Shown piece by piece: positions 10,475 through 19,090 of a stretch of 64,000 bases of DNA. The stretch covers positions 1 to 64,000 of the forward strand of contig NZ_BIFH01000026.1 in the NCBI RefSeq assembly GCF_003967355.1, given 5' to 3'. Each line of letters starts with the position of its first letter. Position 1 is the stretch's first letter. A model generated the notes under the pieces. That model was not told where the DNA came from. It searched no databases and saw only the letters and a program-made list of their open reading frames with translations. The position numbers and the translations under genes were made by a program. This DNA comes from Embleya hyalina (lineage in GTDB: Bacteria; Actinomycetota; Actinomycetes; Streptomycetales; Streptomycetaceae).

Positions 10475-10486
10475 ACCGCCGGCGCC

Positions 10487-10702
10487 TCAGCAGCAGCGCG
10501 TCTGCGGCCGCTCCTCCCGTCGCCGGGTCCGCCAGGACTCGTACTCCCTTCGGGTCGGGGCCGGTCGGTCCGGATGCTCCCGCAGGTGTCGCCGGCAGTG
10601 TCGCTCGTAGTCCGCGTCGCCGGAGATCTCCCGCAGGTACCACCGCACCCACCCGAACACCCGCCCGGGCGCGTGCCGAAGACCCCGTGCCCGCCGCGTC
10701 AC
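10487..10702 (-). CDS. YbdD/YjiX family small protein (DUF466), CstA partner
   Basis: A 71-residue basic protein with the family pattern near its middle (VRWYLREISGDADYERH, then HLREHPDRPAPTRREYE). YbdD/YjiX proteins are encoded next to CstA-type pyruvate/peptide transporters and are needed for their activity in E. coli. The GTG start overlaps the cstA stop by 4 nt (GTGA), so the two are translationally coupled. The start is decided by that overlap and by full-length agreement with the family. The final residues include two cysteines. A strong hairpin follows 12 bp after the stop. Confidence 0.9.
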   Translation of the reverse strand: MTRRARGLRHAPGRVFGWVRWYLREISGDADYERHCRRHLREHPDRPAPTRREYESWRTRRREERPQTRCC

Positions 10703-12900
10703 GGGCGTGCCGCCGCGTCGCCGGCCCCGGCGCCGGCGAGTGCCCGGCCCCCGGCCGCGCCGGCCGGCGCGAGGTCCAGGGTGGACTCGACCCACGGCGT
10801 CTCGGTGGTGGGCAACGATCCCCCGGCGCGGATCGCCCGCACGCACACCACGGCCGCGTTGGCGATCACCAGGGCGATCAGCACCAGGAAGATCGCGATG
10901 AGCACGCCGTCGACGGTGGAGTTCAGCACCACCGTGTGCATGTCGTCCATGTTCTTGGCCGGGCCGAGCACCTTGCCCGCGTCGATCGCGTCGGCGTAGC
11001 GGTCGCGTTGCGCGAAGAAGCCGATGCGGGGGTCGTCGGAGAAGATCTTCTCCAGGCCGGCGGTGTACGTCACCGCGACGTCCCAGGCCAGCGGAATGCC
11101 GGTGACCCAGGCCCAGCGCAGCTTGCCGGACTTGACCAGCACCGTGGTGGCGACGGTGAGCGCGACGGCCGCGAGCAGTTGGTTGGCGATGCCGAAGAGC
11201 GGGAAGAGCTGGTTGATCCCGCCGAGCGGATCGGTGGCGCCGGCGTAGAGGAAGTAGCCCCACAGGCCGACCACCGCGGCGCTGGTGATCCAGATGCCGG
11301 GCTTCCAGTCGACCCGACCGATCGGCTTCCAGACGTTGCCGAGCATGTCCTGGAGCATGAACCGGCCGACCCGGGTGCCGGCGTCCACCGTGGTCAGGAT
11401 GAACAACGCCTCGAACATGATCGCGAAGTGGTACCAGAACGCCTTCATCCCCGAGCCGCCGAACACGTCGGCGAAGATCTCCGACATCCCGACGGCGAGC
11501 GTGGGCGCCCCGCCGGAGCGGGCGATCAGGGTCTTCTCCTCGACCGCGTGGGCCGCCGCGCGCAGGTCGTCGGGGGTGATCGTGAAGCCGAGACCGGCGA
11601 CCGCGTGCGACGCGCTCTCCGCGGTGGCGCCCAGCACGCCGGCCGGGGCGTTCATCGCGTAGTACAGGCCCGGATCGATCACACACGCGGCGATCAGCGC
11701 CATGACCGCGACGAACGACTCCATCAGCATGGCGCCGTAGCCGATCATCCGGACCTGCGACTCCTTGCGGATCAGCTTCGGCGTGGTGCCGGAGGCGACC
11801 AGCGCGTGGAATCCGGAGAGCGCGCCGCAAGCGATGGTGATGAACAGGAACGGGAACATCGTCCCGGCGAATACCGGCCCGGAGCCGGAGCCGGCGAACG
11901 AACTGACGGCGTCCGTCCTCATGTTCGGCGCGGCCACGAGCACGCCGATCGCGAGCAGCACGATCGTGCCGACCTTCATGAACGTGGACAGGTAGTCGCG
12001 CGGGGCGAGCAGCAGCCACACCGGCAGCACCGAGGCGACGAAGCCGTAGCCGATCAGGCAGAACACCAGGGTGGTCGGGCTCCAGGTGAACGCGTCGCCG
12101 AGCGCGGTGTCCTCGATCTGGCCGCCGCCGACGATCGCGGCCAGCAGCAGCGCCACCCCGATCACGCTGGTCTCCAGGACCCGACCCGGGCGCAGGTAGC
12201 GCAGGTACACGCCCATGAACAGCGCGATCGGCACGGTCAGCGTGACCGAGAAGGTCCCCCAGGGCGAGTCGGCCAGCGCGTTGACCACGACCAGGGCGAG
12301 CACCGCGAGCAGGATGATCATGATCACGAACACCGCGATCAGCGCCGCGGCGCCGCCGATCCGGCCGATCTCGTCGCGGGCCATCTGGCCCAGGCTCTTC
12401 CCGTCCCGACGCATCGACAGGAACAGCACGACCATGTCCTGCACGGCACCGGCGAAGATCACCCCCACGACGATCCAGATGGTGCCGGGCAGGTAGCCCA
12501 TCTGCGCGGCGAGCACCGGGCCCACCAGCGGTCCGGCGCCGGCGATCGCGGCGAAGTGGTGGCCGAACAGGACTCGGTGGTCGGTGGGTTGGTAGTCCAC
12601 GCCGTCGTCGAGGCGTTCGGCCGGGGTGGCGCGGGTGTCGTCGGGCTCCAGGACCCGGCGGGCGATGAAGCGCGAGTAGAAGCGGTAGGCGATCGCGTAC
12701 GAGGCGACCGCGGCGAAGATCAGCCAGACGGCCGAGATCTCCTCGCCGCGGGCCAGCGCGACCACGCCCCAGCCGGCCGCCCCGATCAGGGCGACGACGG
12801 TCCAGATCAGGATGGTCCCGATGTTGTGCGCAGAGCCGCCGGGGTCGTCGGGGTCGTCGGAGTCGTCCGGGCGAGGGCTGCGGGTCTCGGTGACGGACAC
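10699..12900 (-). CDS. cstA: Carbon starvation protein CstA-type transporter
   Basis: A 733-residue polytopic membrane protein, close to the roughly 700 residues of E. coli CstA. After a short acidic cytoplasmic head it runs through many hydrophobic segments. Family hallmarks include HHFAAIAGAGPLVGPVLAAQ near residue 100 and a central CGALSGFHALVASGTTPK segment. CstA proteins import pyruvate and peptides when carbon is short. It is the first gene of a two-gene operon with the ybdD-type gene. The neighbouring symporter and DUF3311 genes suggest a locus for organic-acid uptake. The C-terminal tail is Ala/Gly-rich. Confidence 0.95.
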   Translation of the reverse strand: MSVTETRSPRPDDSDDPDDPGGSAHNIGTILIWTVVALIGAAGWGVVALARGEEISAVWLIFAAVASYAIAYRFYSRFIARRVLEPDDTRATPAERLDDGVDYQPTDHRVLFGHHFAAIAGAGPLVGPVLAAQMGYLPGTIWIVVGVIFAGAVQDMVVLFLSMRRDGKSLGQMARDEIGRIGGAAALIAVFVIMIILLAVLALVVVNALADSPWGTFSVTLTVPIALFMGVYLRYLRPGRVLETSVIGVALLLAAIVGGGQIEDTALGDAFTWSPTTLVFCLIGYGFVASVLPVWLLLAPRDYLSTFMKVGTIVLLAIGVLVAAPNMRTDAVSSFAGSGSGPVFAGTMFPFLFITIACGALSGFHALVASGTTPKLIRKESQVRMIGYGAMLMESFVAVMALIAACVIDPGLYYAMNAPAGVLGATAESASHAVAGLGFTITPDDLRAAAHAVEEKTLIARSGGAPTLAVGMSEIFADVFGGSGMKAFWYHFAIMFEALFILTTVDAGTRVGRFMLQDMLGNVWKPIGRVDWKPGIWITSAAVVGLWGYFLYAGATDPLGGINQLFPLFGIANQLLAAVALTVATTVLVKSGKLRWAWVTGIPLAWDVAVTYTAGLEKIFSDDPRIGFFAQRDRYADAIDAGKVLGPAKNMDDMHTVVLNSTVDGVLIAIFLVLIALVIANAAVVCVRAIRAGGSLPTTETPWVESTLDLAPAGAAGGRALAGAGAGDAAARP

Positions 12901-12966
12901 GCGTACTCCTTGTTCGAGCGTGGGGGGAGGGACGGGCGAACGAGCCGACGGCGACGCCGGACCGGG

Positions 12967-13215
12967 TCAGGAGTGGTCCCGGTCGGGGCGGCGGCGGAGC
13001 AGCAGGTGGGCGCAGAACATGGCGATCGCGCAGCCGGGTACCCAGGCGAGCTGATACCAGTAGAAGAACGGGACACCGGCGAACTCCGGTTCCCGACGCG
13101 CGTACCAGGGCACCCACAGCAGCGCCGTGACCGGTGCCGCGAGGAGGGCGCCGGCCGCGATCCGGCGGGTCGCGCCGGTGCGTCCGACGGCGTGCGGGGG
13201 GTTCTCCCCGGTCAT
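12967..13215 (-). CDS. DUF3311 small membrane protein, probable symporter partner
   Basis: An 82-residue protein with two hydrophobic helices (about 18-36 and 47-72) separated by a short WYARREPEFAGVPFFYWYQ segment, the recognisable DUF3311 pattern. DUF3311 proteins usually precede and are co-transcribed with SSS-family monocarboxylate symporters. Here the gene runs divergently from the symporter at 13399, with cstA 66 bp downstream on the same strand. It starts at an ATG with a GGAGG-type site (complement of cctcc at 13212-13222) just upstream. Function is presumed from family context. Confidence 0.85.
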   Translation of the reverse strand: MTGENPPHAVGRTGATRRIAAGALLAAPVTALLWVPWYARREPEFAGVPFFYWYQLAWVPGCAIAMFCAHLLLRRRPDRDHS

Positions 13216-13398
13216 GTCGCCTCCTGTGGTCGATGCCGCGGACCGACGGATCGTCGGTCTGTGGAAGAGTTGCGCGGACCGGCGATTCGGTTGACAGCCG
13301 ATTTCCGGCGGATTCGCGCGCGGTCGCCGATCCCGGGTCCGGTACGCTCGCGCAACCTGTGGGCGAGGGCGCCCACACGCCGAGGCGGGCGGTGACGG

Positions 13399-14973
13399 AT
13401 GACCGACGGGGCCACGACCGCGGCCTTCCTGATCGTCGTCGGCGGCGCGTCGCTACTGGCCGTGACCGCGCCGAGGCTGCACCGCAACGACGACCTGCCG
13501 TCGCTGGAACGGTGGGCGCTGGCCGATCGCGGCCTGGGTCCGGTGTGGACCTGGTTCCTGCTCGGCGGCACGATCTTCACCGCGTACACCTTCACCGCCG
13601 TGCCGGGCCAGGTCTACGGGCGCGGGGCGAGCGCGTTCTTCGCGCTGCCGTACACGGTGATCGTGTGCCCGCTGGCCTTCGTGCTGCTCCCCCGGTTGTG
13701 GGCGGTGGCCCGGCGACACGGCTATGTGACGGTGGCGGACTTCGTCCGGGGCCGCTACGGCTCGCCGGCGCTGGCCCTGGTGGTCGCGTTGACCGGGATC
13801 CTGGCCACGATGCCGTATCTGGCCCTGCAGGTCCTGGGCATCCGCGCGGTGCTCGCGGCGGCCGGGTTGCAGGCGCGCGGGGCGGCCGGGGACGTGGCGA
13901 TGGTGGCGCTGTTCGCCGGGTTGGCGATCGCCACCTACCGGCACGGGTTGCGCGCGCCGACGGTGATCTCGGCGTTGAAGGCGCCGGCCGTGTTCGTCTC
14001 CGCGGCGGTGGCGGTGGGGTTCGTGCTGGCTCGATTCGGCGGTCCCGGGCCGATGTTCGAGGCGGCCGATCGGCGGCTGGCCGGATCCGGTCCGGGGGAT
14101 GCCTCGTTGGTGCTGAGTCCGCATCAGCAGGGCGGGTTCGCCACCCTGGCGCTCGGCTCGGCACTGGCCCTGCTGCTGTATCCGCACGTGCTGACCGCCG
14201 GTTTCGCCGCCGCCGGTCCGCACACGCTGCGCCGGGTGTGCGTGGTGCTGCCCGCCTGGACGGCGGTGCTCGCGATGTTCGGGGTGTTGGGCATCGCCGC
14301 GCTGGCGATGGCGGTGGACGCGCCGCCGGGCGCCGCCGAGGCGGCGGTTCCGCTGCTCGTGGACCGGTTGCTGCCGGCCTTTCCGGCCGGGCTGGTGTTC
14401 GGCGCGATCATCGTGGGCGCGCTGGTGCCGGCGGCGGTGATGTCGATCGCGGCGGCGACCTCCTTCACCCGCAACGTCTACGTCGCGTACTTCCAACCCA
14501 CCGCCACCCCCAAGCGGCAGACCCGGGTGGCCCAGGCGGTGTCGCTGACCGCGAAGGTGGGCGCGGTGGCGTTCGTCTTCGGGCTGCGCGATCAGGCCGC
14601 GATCAACCTGCAACTGCTCGGCGGGGTATGGATCCTGCAGATCTTCCCGGCCGTGGTGATCGGTCTGTTCACCCGGCGCCTGCATCATCGGGCGCTGCTC
14701 GTCGGCTGGGCGGTCGGCATGCTGGCCGGCACCGTCGCGGTGGTCCGGGAGGGCTTCGTCTCGCTGGTGCGCATCGAGGTGGGAGGTCACGGCGGGCAGG
14801 TGTACGCGGGGCTCGGGGCGCTCGCGCTCAACCTCGCGGTCACCCTGGCCCTGACCGGGGTGTACGACCGCGTCGGCGCGGCGCGCGGCGCGGACACCAC
14901 GGCGCTGCCCGCGCGCCTGGCCCTGCGTTCGGCACTGTGGCGGGCGCCGGAGAAGGGGGCGAACGGCTCGTGA
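13399..14973 (+). CDS. Sodium:solute symporter (SSS family), probable monocarboxylate permease
   Basis: A 524-residue membrane protein with about 13 hydrophobic helices and the SSS pattern: an N-terminal WALADRGLGPVWTWFLLGGT segment, TAYTFTAVPG, and GYVTVADFVRGRYGS. It resembles the MctP-type subgroup that imports pyruvate, lactate or propionate. The divergent DUF3311 partner and nearby cstA support organic-acid uptake. The last codons overlap the start of a sigma-factor gene by 4 nt, so transport and regulation may be co-expressed. Exact substrate is not readable from the sequence. Confidence 0.9.
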   Translation: MTDGATTAAFLIVVGGASLLAVTAPRLHRNDDLPSLERWALADRGLGPVWTWFLLGGTIFTAYTFTAVPGQVYGRGASAFFALPYTVIVCPLAFVLLPRLWAVARRHGYVTVADFVRGRYGSPALALVVALTGILATMPYLALQVLGIRAVLAAAGLQARGAAGDVAMVALFAGLAIATYRHGLRAPTVISALKAPAVFVSAAVAVGFVLARFGGPGPMFEAADRRLAGSGPGDASLVLSPHQQGGFATLALGSALALLLYPHVLTAGFAAAGPHTLRRVCVVLPAWTAVLAMFGVLGIAALAMAVDAPPGAAEAAVPLLVDRLLPAFPAGLVFGAIIVGALVPAAVMSIAAATSFTRNVYVAYFQPTATPKRQTRVAQAVSLTAKVGAVAFVFGLRDQAAINLQLLGGVWILQIFPAVVIGLFTRRLHHRALLVGWAVGMLAGTVAVVREGFVSLVRIEVGGHGGQVYAGLGALALNLAVTLALTGVYDRVGAARGADTTALPARLALRSALWRAPEKGANGS

Positions 14974-15593
14974 AACGGATCCGACGCGACACCTCCGACG
15001 CCGCGCCGCCGACGCCCGTCCCGGCGCGGGAGGCCGCCCCTTCGGCGCAGCCCGCCGCCTCGCCCCGACCGGCCCCTTCGGCCCGACCGGCCCCGGATCC
15101 GGCCGCGTCGGATCGTGAGGTCCAGGTGGCGCGCCTGTTCGACCTGCACTACCCCTCGATGCTCCGGCTCGCCACCCTCCTCGGCGCGGACGACCCGGAG
15201 AACATCGTGGCCGAGGCCTACTACGAGATCTACCGCAAGTACCGGAAACTGCGCACCCCCGACGCCGCCGCGGCCTATCTGCGGTCGGTGGTCTGCAACC
15301 TGACCCGGATGCGAATACGCCACCTCCAGGTCGCCCGCCGACACGTCGAGGACCGGATCGACACGGTGGCCTCGGCGGAGACCTCGGCCCTGCTGCGCGA
15401 CGACCAGCGGGCGCTGATCCGCGCGTTGCGCGCCCTGCCCGCCCGCCAGCGCGAGGCATTGGTACTGCGCCACTGGTTGTGCCTGAAGGAGAAGGAGATC
15501 GCGGCGACCATGGGCATCTCGGTCGGTTCGGTCAAGACGCACACCGCGCGTGGACTGGCCGCGCTCACGCACGCGATGGAGGTACGGCGATGA
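14970..15593 (+). CDS. ECF-type RNA polymerase sigma factor (SigE-like family)
   Basis: A 207-residue protein. Residues 1-48 are a Pro/Ala-rich extension. Sigma region 2 follows (ARLFDLHYPSMLRLATLL to about 120), and region 4 is near residues 145-200 with the helix-turn-helix LKEKEIAATMGISVGSVKTH. It should direct RNA polymerase to a small regulon. The GTG start overlaps the symporter stop (GTGA), and its own stop overlaps the next start (ATGA), so all three genes are coupled. The downstream single-helix membrane protein may act as its partner. Target promoters are unknown. Confidence 0.92.
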   Translation: MKRIRRDTSDAAPPTPVPAREAAPSAQPAASPRPAPSARPAPDPAASDREVQVARLFDLHYPSMLRLATLLGADDPENIVAEAYYEIYRKYRKLRTPDAAAAYLRSVVCNLTRMRIRHLQVARRHVEDRIDTVASAETSALLRDDQRALIRALRALPARQREALVLRHWLCLKEKEIAATMGISVGSVKTHTARGLAALTHAMEVRR

Positions 15594-15871
15594 GCAACTC
15601 CCCCGGCGCCGACGGCCGCGCGGCCGATTCGCCCGACACCGAGCACCTCCTGCGCGAGGCCCTGGAGACGTTGGCCGGCGAGGTGCACCCGGCTCCCGAC
15701 GCGTACCGCGCCGCGCACGGCGAGTGGCAGCGCCGCGAACGCCGCCGCCGGCTGATCCTGGCGAGCCTGATCGTCGCCGTCTTCACCCTGGCCGTCGTCC
15801 TGGGCCTGCTGGTCCTCAACCACGCTCCCACCGCCCCGGGGCCGGTCGTCCACCAACCACCGTCCCCGTAG
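15590..15871 (+). CDS. Small single-pass membrane protein, possible partner of the upstream sigma factor
   Basis: A 93-residue protein with an acidic then basic cytoplasmic half (residues 1-53), a clear transmembrane helix (about 54-77, LILASLIVAVFTLAVVLGLL), and a short Pro-rich tail predicted outside. It has no HX3CX2C zinc motif, so it is not a classical zinc anti-sigma factor. It overlaps the sigma-factor stop by 4 nt. The arrangement resembles sigma/membrane-protein pairs common in Streptomyces, where the second protein is often uncharacterised. A regulatory role is inference only. Confidence 0.8.
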   Translation: MSNSPGADGRAADSPDTEHLLREALETLAGEVHPAPDAYRAAHGEWQRRERRRRLILASLIVAVFTLAVVLGLLVLNHAPTAPGPVVHQPPSP

Positions 15872-15926
15872 CGGGCGTCCGGCGCGCGGGCAGACGATCC
15901 GTCGCCGGCTCGCGACCGGCCGAAGT

Positions 15927-15951
15927 CTTGTTAGTAAAGTTTCCTAACAAG
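15927..15951. promoter_or_regulatory. 25-bp near-perfect palindrome, operator upstream of the secreted phosphoesterase
   Basis: The arms are CTTGTTAG...AAA and TTTC...CTAACAAG around a single central base. Only one symmetric pair (positions 9 and 17) mismatches. It is AT-rich in very GC-rich surroundings. TTGACG follows at 15954-15959 and could be a -35 element, although no convincing -10 is seen. The position, 170-194 bp before the coding start, fits an operator for a dimeric regulator that overlaps or abuts the promoter. Confidence 0.6.
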
Positions 15952-16120
15952 TATTGACGCGGCGCGCGGCACCTTGGGATCGTCGGGCCGACGGTCGGGC
16001 CGGAGCCTCCCGTCGGCACCCCACGACGGCACACCCAGGTCGTTTTCCGGCCCGAACGAGCGCACCACCCTGCCCGGTTCAGGCTCGACGACGATCGGCT
16101 CCTCACCACCGGAGGACGAC

Positions 16121-17767
16121 GTGCACCTGCCCCAACCCCTGCGCCCCACCCGCCGAAGGCCGCCTTCCCGGGCCTTCCGACACGCCCTGCCCAGGCCCTC
16201 CCGATCCCGCGGAATCGCCGCGATCGCGGCGGTCCTGGCCCTGCTCGCCGCCGTGCTCACGTTCGGCGAAACCGCTTCCGCCGCCGAGGTGTTGCTCTCG
16301 CGCGGCAAACCCGCCACCGCCTCCTCGACGGAAGGTTCCTCCTACGGCGCGGCCAAGGCCGTCGACGGCAAGTCCGACACCCGTTGGGCGAGCAAGGAGG
16401 GATCCGGCGCCCAGTGGCTGAGCGTCGACCTCGGCTCCGACGTCTCGATCTCCCGGGTGCGGCTGACCTGGGAGGACGCCTACGCCAAGGCCTACCGCAT
16501 CGAGGTCTCGCCCGACGGCGCGTCCTGGACCAAGGTGTACTCCACCTCGGCCGGCGACGGCGGTACCGACGACGTCGGTTCCCTGGCCACCCACGGCCGC
16601 CACGTGCGCGTCTACGCGTCCACCCGCGGCACCGACTACGGCTACTCCCTCTGGGAGTTCGAGGTGTTCGGCGGCACGAGCGGCCCCGACACCACCGCGC
16701 CGAGCGCGCCCACCTCGCCCAAGGTCACCGGCACCACCCCCACCGGTGTCTCGCTGGCCTGGACCGCCGCCACCGACAACGTCGGCGTGACCGGATACGA
16801 CATCCTGCGCGACGGCGTCGCGGTCGGCACGAGCGTCGGCACCACCTACACCGACACCGGCCTGACCACGGGCGTCTCCTACACCTACACGATCCGCGCC
16901 AAGGACGCGGCCGGCAACCTCTCCGCACCCAGCGCGGCGGTGATCGGCACACCCCAGGCCGGGAGTTCGTCCTTCACCGTGGCCGCCGCCGGGGACATCT
17001 CCGACCCGGGCTGCACCGCGAGCCAGGAGTGCGGCGCCCAGCAGACCGCACGCCGGGTCGAGGCGATCAACCCGGACGAGGTGATCACCCTGGGGGACAA
17101 CCAATACGACACCGGCAGTCTGTCCGACTACCGCAAGTACTACGACACCACCTGGGGCCGGTTCAAGGCCAAGACCCACCCCTCCCCCGGCAACCACGAG
17201 TACGACGACAGCACCCCGGAAGCCGGATACAAGGCCTACTTCGGCGACCGCGCCACCCCCGACGGCACCACCTGGTACAGCTGGAACCGCGGCGGCTGGC
17301 ACTTCGTCGCGCTCGACTCCGAGCAGTCCATGTCCGCGACCTCGGCGCAGATCAAGTGGCTCAAGGCCGACCTGGCGAACAACACGCAGGGCTGCGTGGC
17401 CGCCTACTGGCACAAGCCGCTGTACAGTTCCGGCCCGCAGGCGGACAAGGTCAGCCAGACCGCGTGGCAGGTGCTCTACGACGCGCACGCCGACCTGATC
17501 CTGAACGGGCACGACCACCTGTACGAGCGCTACGCGCCGCAGAACCCCAAGGCCAAGGCCGACCCCGCCGGAATCCGTGAACTGCTCGTCGGCACCGGCG
17601 GCGCCGATCCCTACGACTTCGAATCCCCGCAGCCCAACAGCGAGAAGCGGGTGACCGGTTCGCCCGCCGTGCTGAAGCTGACCCTCACCGACGGCACCTA
17701 CTCCGGCCAACTCGTCCGCTACGACGGCACCCAACTCGACTCCTTCGGTCCGGTCACCTGCCACTGA
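16121..17767 (+). CDS. Secreted discoidin/FN3/calcineurin-like metallophosphoesterase
   Basis: A 548-residue exported enzyme. The basic N-terminus and hydrophobic core end in ASAAE (cleavage about residue 53). Next come an F5/8 type C (discoidin) domain (about 55-185), a fibronectin type III domain (about 190-275) and a metallophosphoesterase (about 280-545). The metal motifs are all visible: AAGDIS, LGDNQYD, GNHEYD, YWHKPL and NGHDHLYERY. It probably hydrolyses phosphate esters outside the cell while the discoidin domain binds glycans. The GTG start is set by GGAGG 5 nt upstream; longer in-frame starts lack this and would bury the signal peptide. It is followed at 30 bp by an MFS gene. Confidence 0.93.
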   Translation: MHLPQPLRPTRRRPPSRAFRHALPRPSRSRGIAAIAAVLALLAAVLTFGETASAAEVLLSRGKPATASSTEGSSYGAAKAVDGKSDTRWASKEGSGAQWLSVDLGSDVSISRVRLTWEDAYAKAYRIEVSPDGASWTKVYSTSAGDGGTDDVGSLATHGRHVRVYASTRGTDYGYSLWEFEVFGGTSGPDTTAPSAPTSPKVTGTTPTGVSLAWTAATDNVGVTGYDILRDGVAVGTSVGTTYTDTGLTTGVSYTYTIRAKDAAGNLSAPSAAVIGTPQAGSSSFTVAAAGDISDPGCTASQECGAQQTARRVEAINPDEVITLGDNQYDTGSLSDYRKYYDTTWGRFKAKTHPSPGNHEYDDSTPEAGYKAYFGDRATPDGTTWYSWNRGGWHFVALDSEQSMSATSAQIKWLKADLANNTQGCVAAYWHKPLYSSGPQADKVSQTAWQVLYDAHADLILNGHDHLYERYAPQNPKAKADPAGIRELLVGTGGADPYDFESPQPNSEKRVTGSPAVLKLTLTDGTYSGQLVRYDGTQLDSFGPVTCH

Positions 17768-17797
17768 CCCATCCACCCGGCCTCCGGAGGATCGCCC

Positions 17798-19090
17798 GTG
17801 TACATCGCCGCCACCCGGCGCGCGGATCAGGCCGGTGGGCGCACGGCGGTCGGGACGTCGCGGGGATTCACCCGCAACGTCCCGGCCAACGTGCTCGCCC
17901 TCGGCACCGTCAGCCTGGTCACCGACATCTCCGCCGAGATGGTCACCGCGGTACTGCCCACCTACCTCGTCCTGACCCTGGGACTGAGCCCGCTGCAATA
18001 CGGCCTCCTGGACGGCGGCTGGTTCGGCGTCACCGCCATGGTCCGCCTGCTCGGCGGCCAGATCGCCGACCGCACCCGGCGCCGCAAACTGGTCGCGGGC
18101 ACCGGGTACGGACTGTCCGCCGTGTGCAAACTCGGCCTGCCGCTGGTCGGTTCCTCCGTAGCCGGGCTCGGCCTGGTCCTGGCGGCGGACCGCACCGGCA
18201 AGGGTCTGCGCACCGCGCCGCGCGACGCGTTGATCACCTTGAGCACCCCGACTCCGCACCTGGGCCGGGCGTTCGGCGTGCATCGCGCCATGGACACCGT
18301 CGGCGCCTTCCTCGGGCCGCTCGCCGCGTTCGCCGTGTTGTGGACCACCCACGACGCCTACGACGCGGTGTTCGTGGTCTCCTTCTGTGTCGCCACGTTC
18401 GGCGTGCTGCTGTTGATGCTGTACGTCCGCGACCATCGCGAACCGGCGCCGCCCCGGCGCGCGGCCTCGCTCCGGGCCGCGTTCGGCCTGCTGCGCCTGG
18501 CGCCGTTCCGCCGCACCTGCGTGGCCGCCGCGCTGCTCGGCCTGCTCACCGTCGGCGACACGTTCGTCTACCTCGTCCTGCAGCGCGGATTCGACATCCC
18601 GCTGCGCTACTTCCCGCTGCTGCCGCTGGGCACCGCCGGGGCGTTCCTGCTGCTCGCCGTGCCGATCGGCCGGCTCGCCGACCGCGTCGGGCGCTTCCGG
18701 GTCTTCCTCGGCGGCCACCTCGCCCTGCTCGCCGCCTACCTGGTCGCCGCCGCGCCCACCGGCGGACACACGTCCGGGACCGCGTCGCGCTGGGCGGTGC
18801 TGCTCCTGGTGCTCGGGCTCCAGGGCCTGTTCTACGCGGCCACCGACGGCGTGCTGATGGCCGCGGCCGGACCGCTGCTGCCGGTGCACCTGCGCACCAG
18901 CGGGCTGGCGCTGCTGCAGACCGGACAGGCCGGGGCCCGGCTGTTGTCCTCGGTGGTCTTCGGCGCGGCCTGGACCCTGTGGGGCGCGGGCCCCGCGCTC
19001 TACGCCATGGGCGCCGGACTGGCCGGCTGCCTGCTCCTGGCCCGGCGGCTGCTGCCGTCGGCCCCGCTCGACCCGGAGGTGACCGGATGA
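17798..19090 (+). CDS. MFS transporter
   Basis: A 430-residue protein with about 12 hydrophobic helices. The first half shows the MFS loop motif (GGQIADRTRRRKLVAGTGY) and DRTGKGLRTAPRDALI; the second half repeats the pattern at GRLADRVGRFRVFLGG. It starts at GTG behind a GGAGG site and lies 30 bp after the phosphoesterase, so the genes may be one operon. Its stop overlaps the next start by 4 nt. Substrate and direction of transport are not evident. Confidence 0.9.
   Translation: MYIAATRRADQAGGRTAVGTSRGFTRNVPANVLALGTVSLVTDISAEMVTAVLPTYLVLTLGLSPLQYGLLDGGWFGVTAMVRLLGGQIADRTRRRKLVAGTGYGLSAVCKLGLPLVGSSVAGLGLVLAADRTGKGLRTAPRDALITLSTPTPHLGRAFGVHRAMDTVGAFLGPLAAFAVLWTTHDAYDAVFVVSFCVATFGVLLLMLYVRDHREPAPPRRAASLRAAFGLLRLAPFRRTCVAAALLGLLTVGDTFVYLVLQRGFDIPLRYFPLLPLGTAGAFLLLAVPIGRLADRVGRFRVFLGGHLALLAAYLVAAAPTGGHTSGTASRWAVLLLVLGLQGLFYAATDGVLMAAAGPLLPVHLRTSGLALLQTGQAGARLLSSVVFGAAWTLWGAGPALYAMGAGLAGCLLLARRLLPSAPLDPEVTG

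Larger units (their letters stand above)
10038..10486. other. 449-bp intergenic region upstream of the PKS
   Basis: No gene is supported here. The region lies between the end of the ybdD-type gene and the PKS start, both transcribed leftward, so it should hold the PKS promoter and the upstream operon's terminator. It is less GC-rich than its surroundings around 10325-10420. It contains three phased heptamers (10344-10372) and a long perfect hairpin (10437-10474), both listed separately. I see no confident -35/-10 pair for the PKS. Confidence 0.75.

Noticed and set aside
13291-13319. TTGACA as a -35 box for the symporter.
   Set aside because: No acceptable -10 hexamer was found at 16-18 bp; it was not listed as a promoter.
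15974-16120. Longer start for the secreted phosphoesterase.
   Set aside because: It would put about 49 residues before the signal peptide, and the internal GTG has an ideal GGAGG site.
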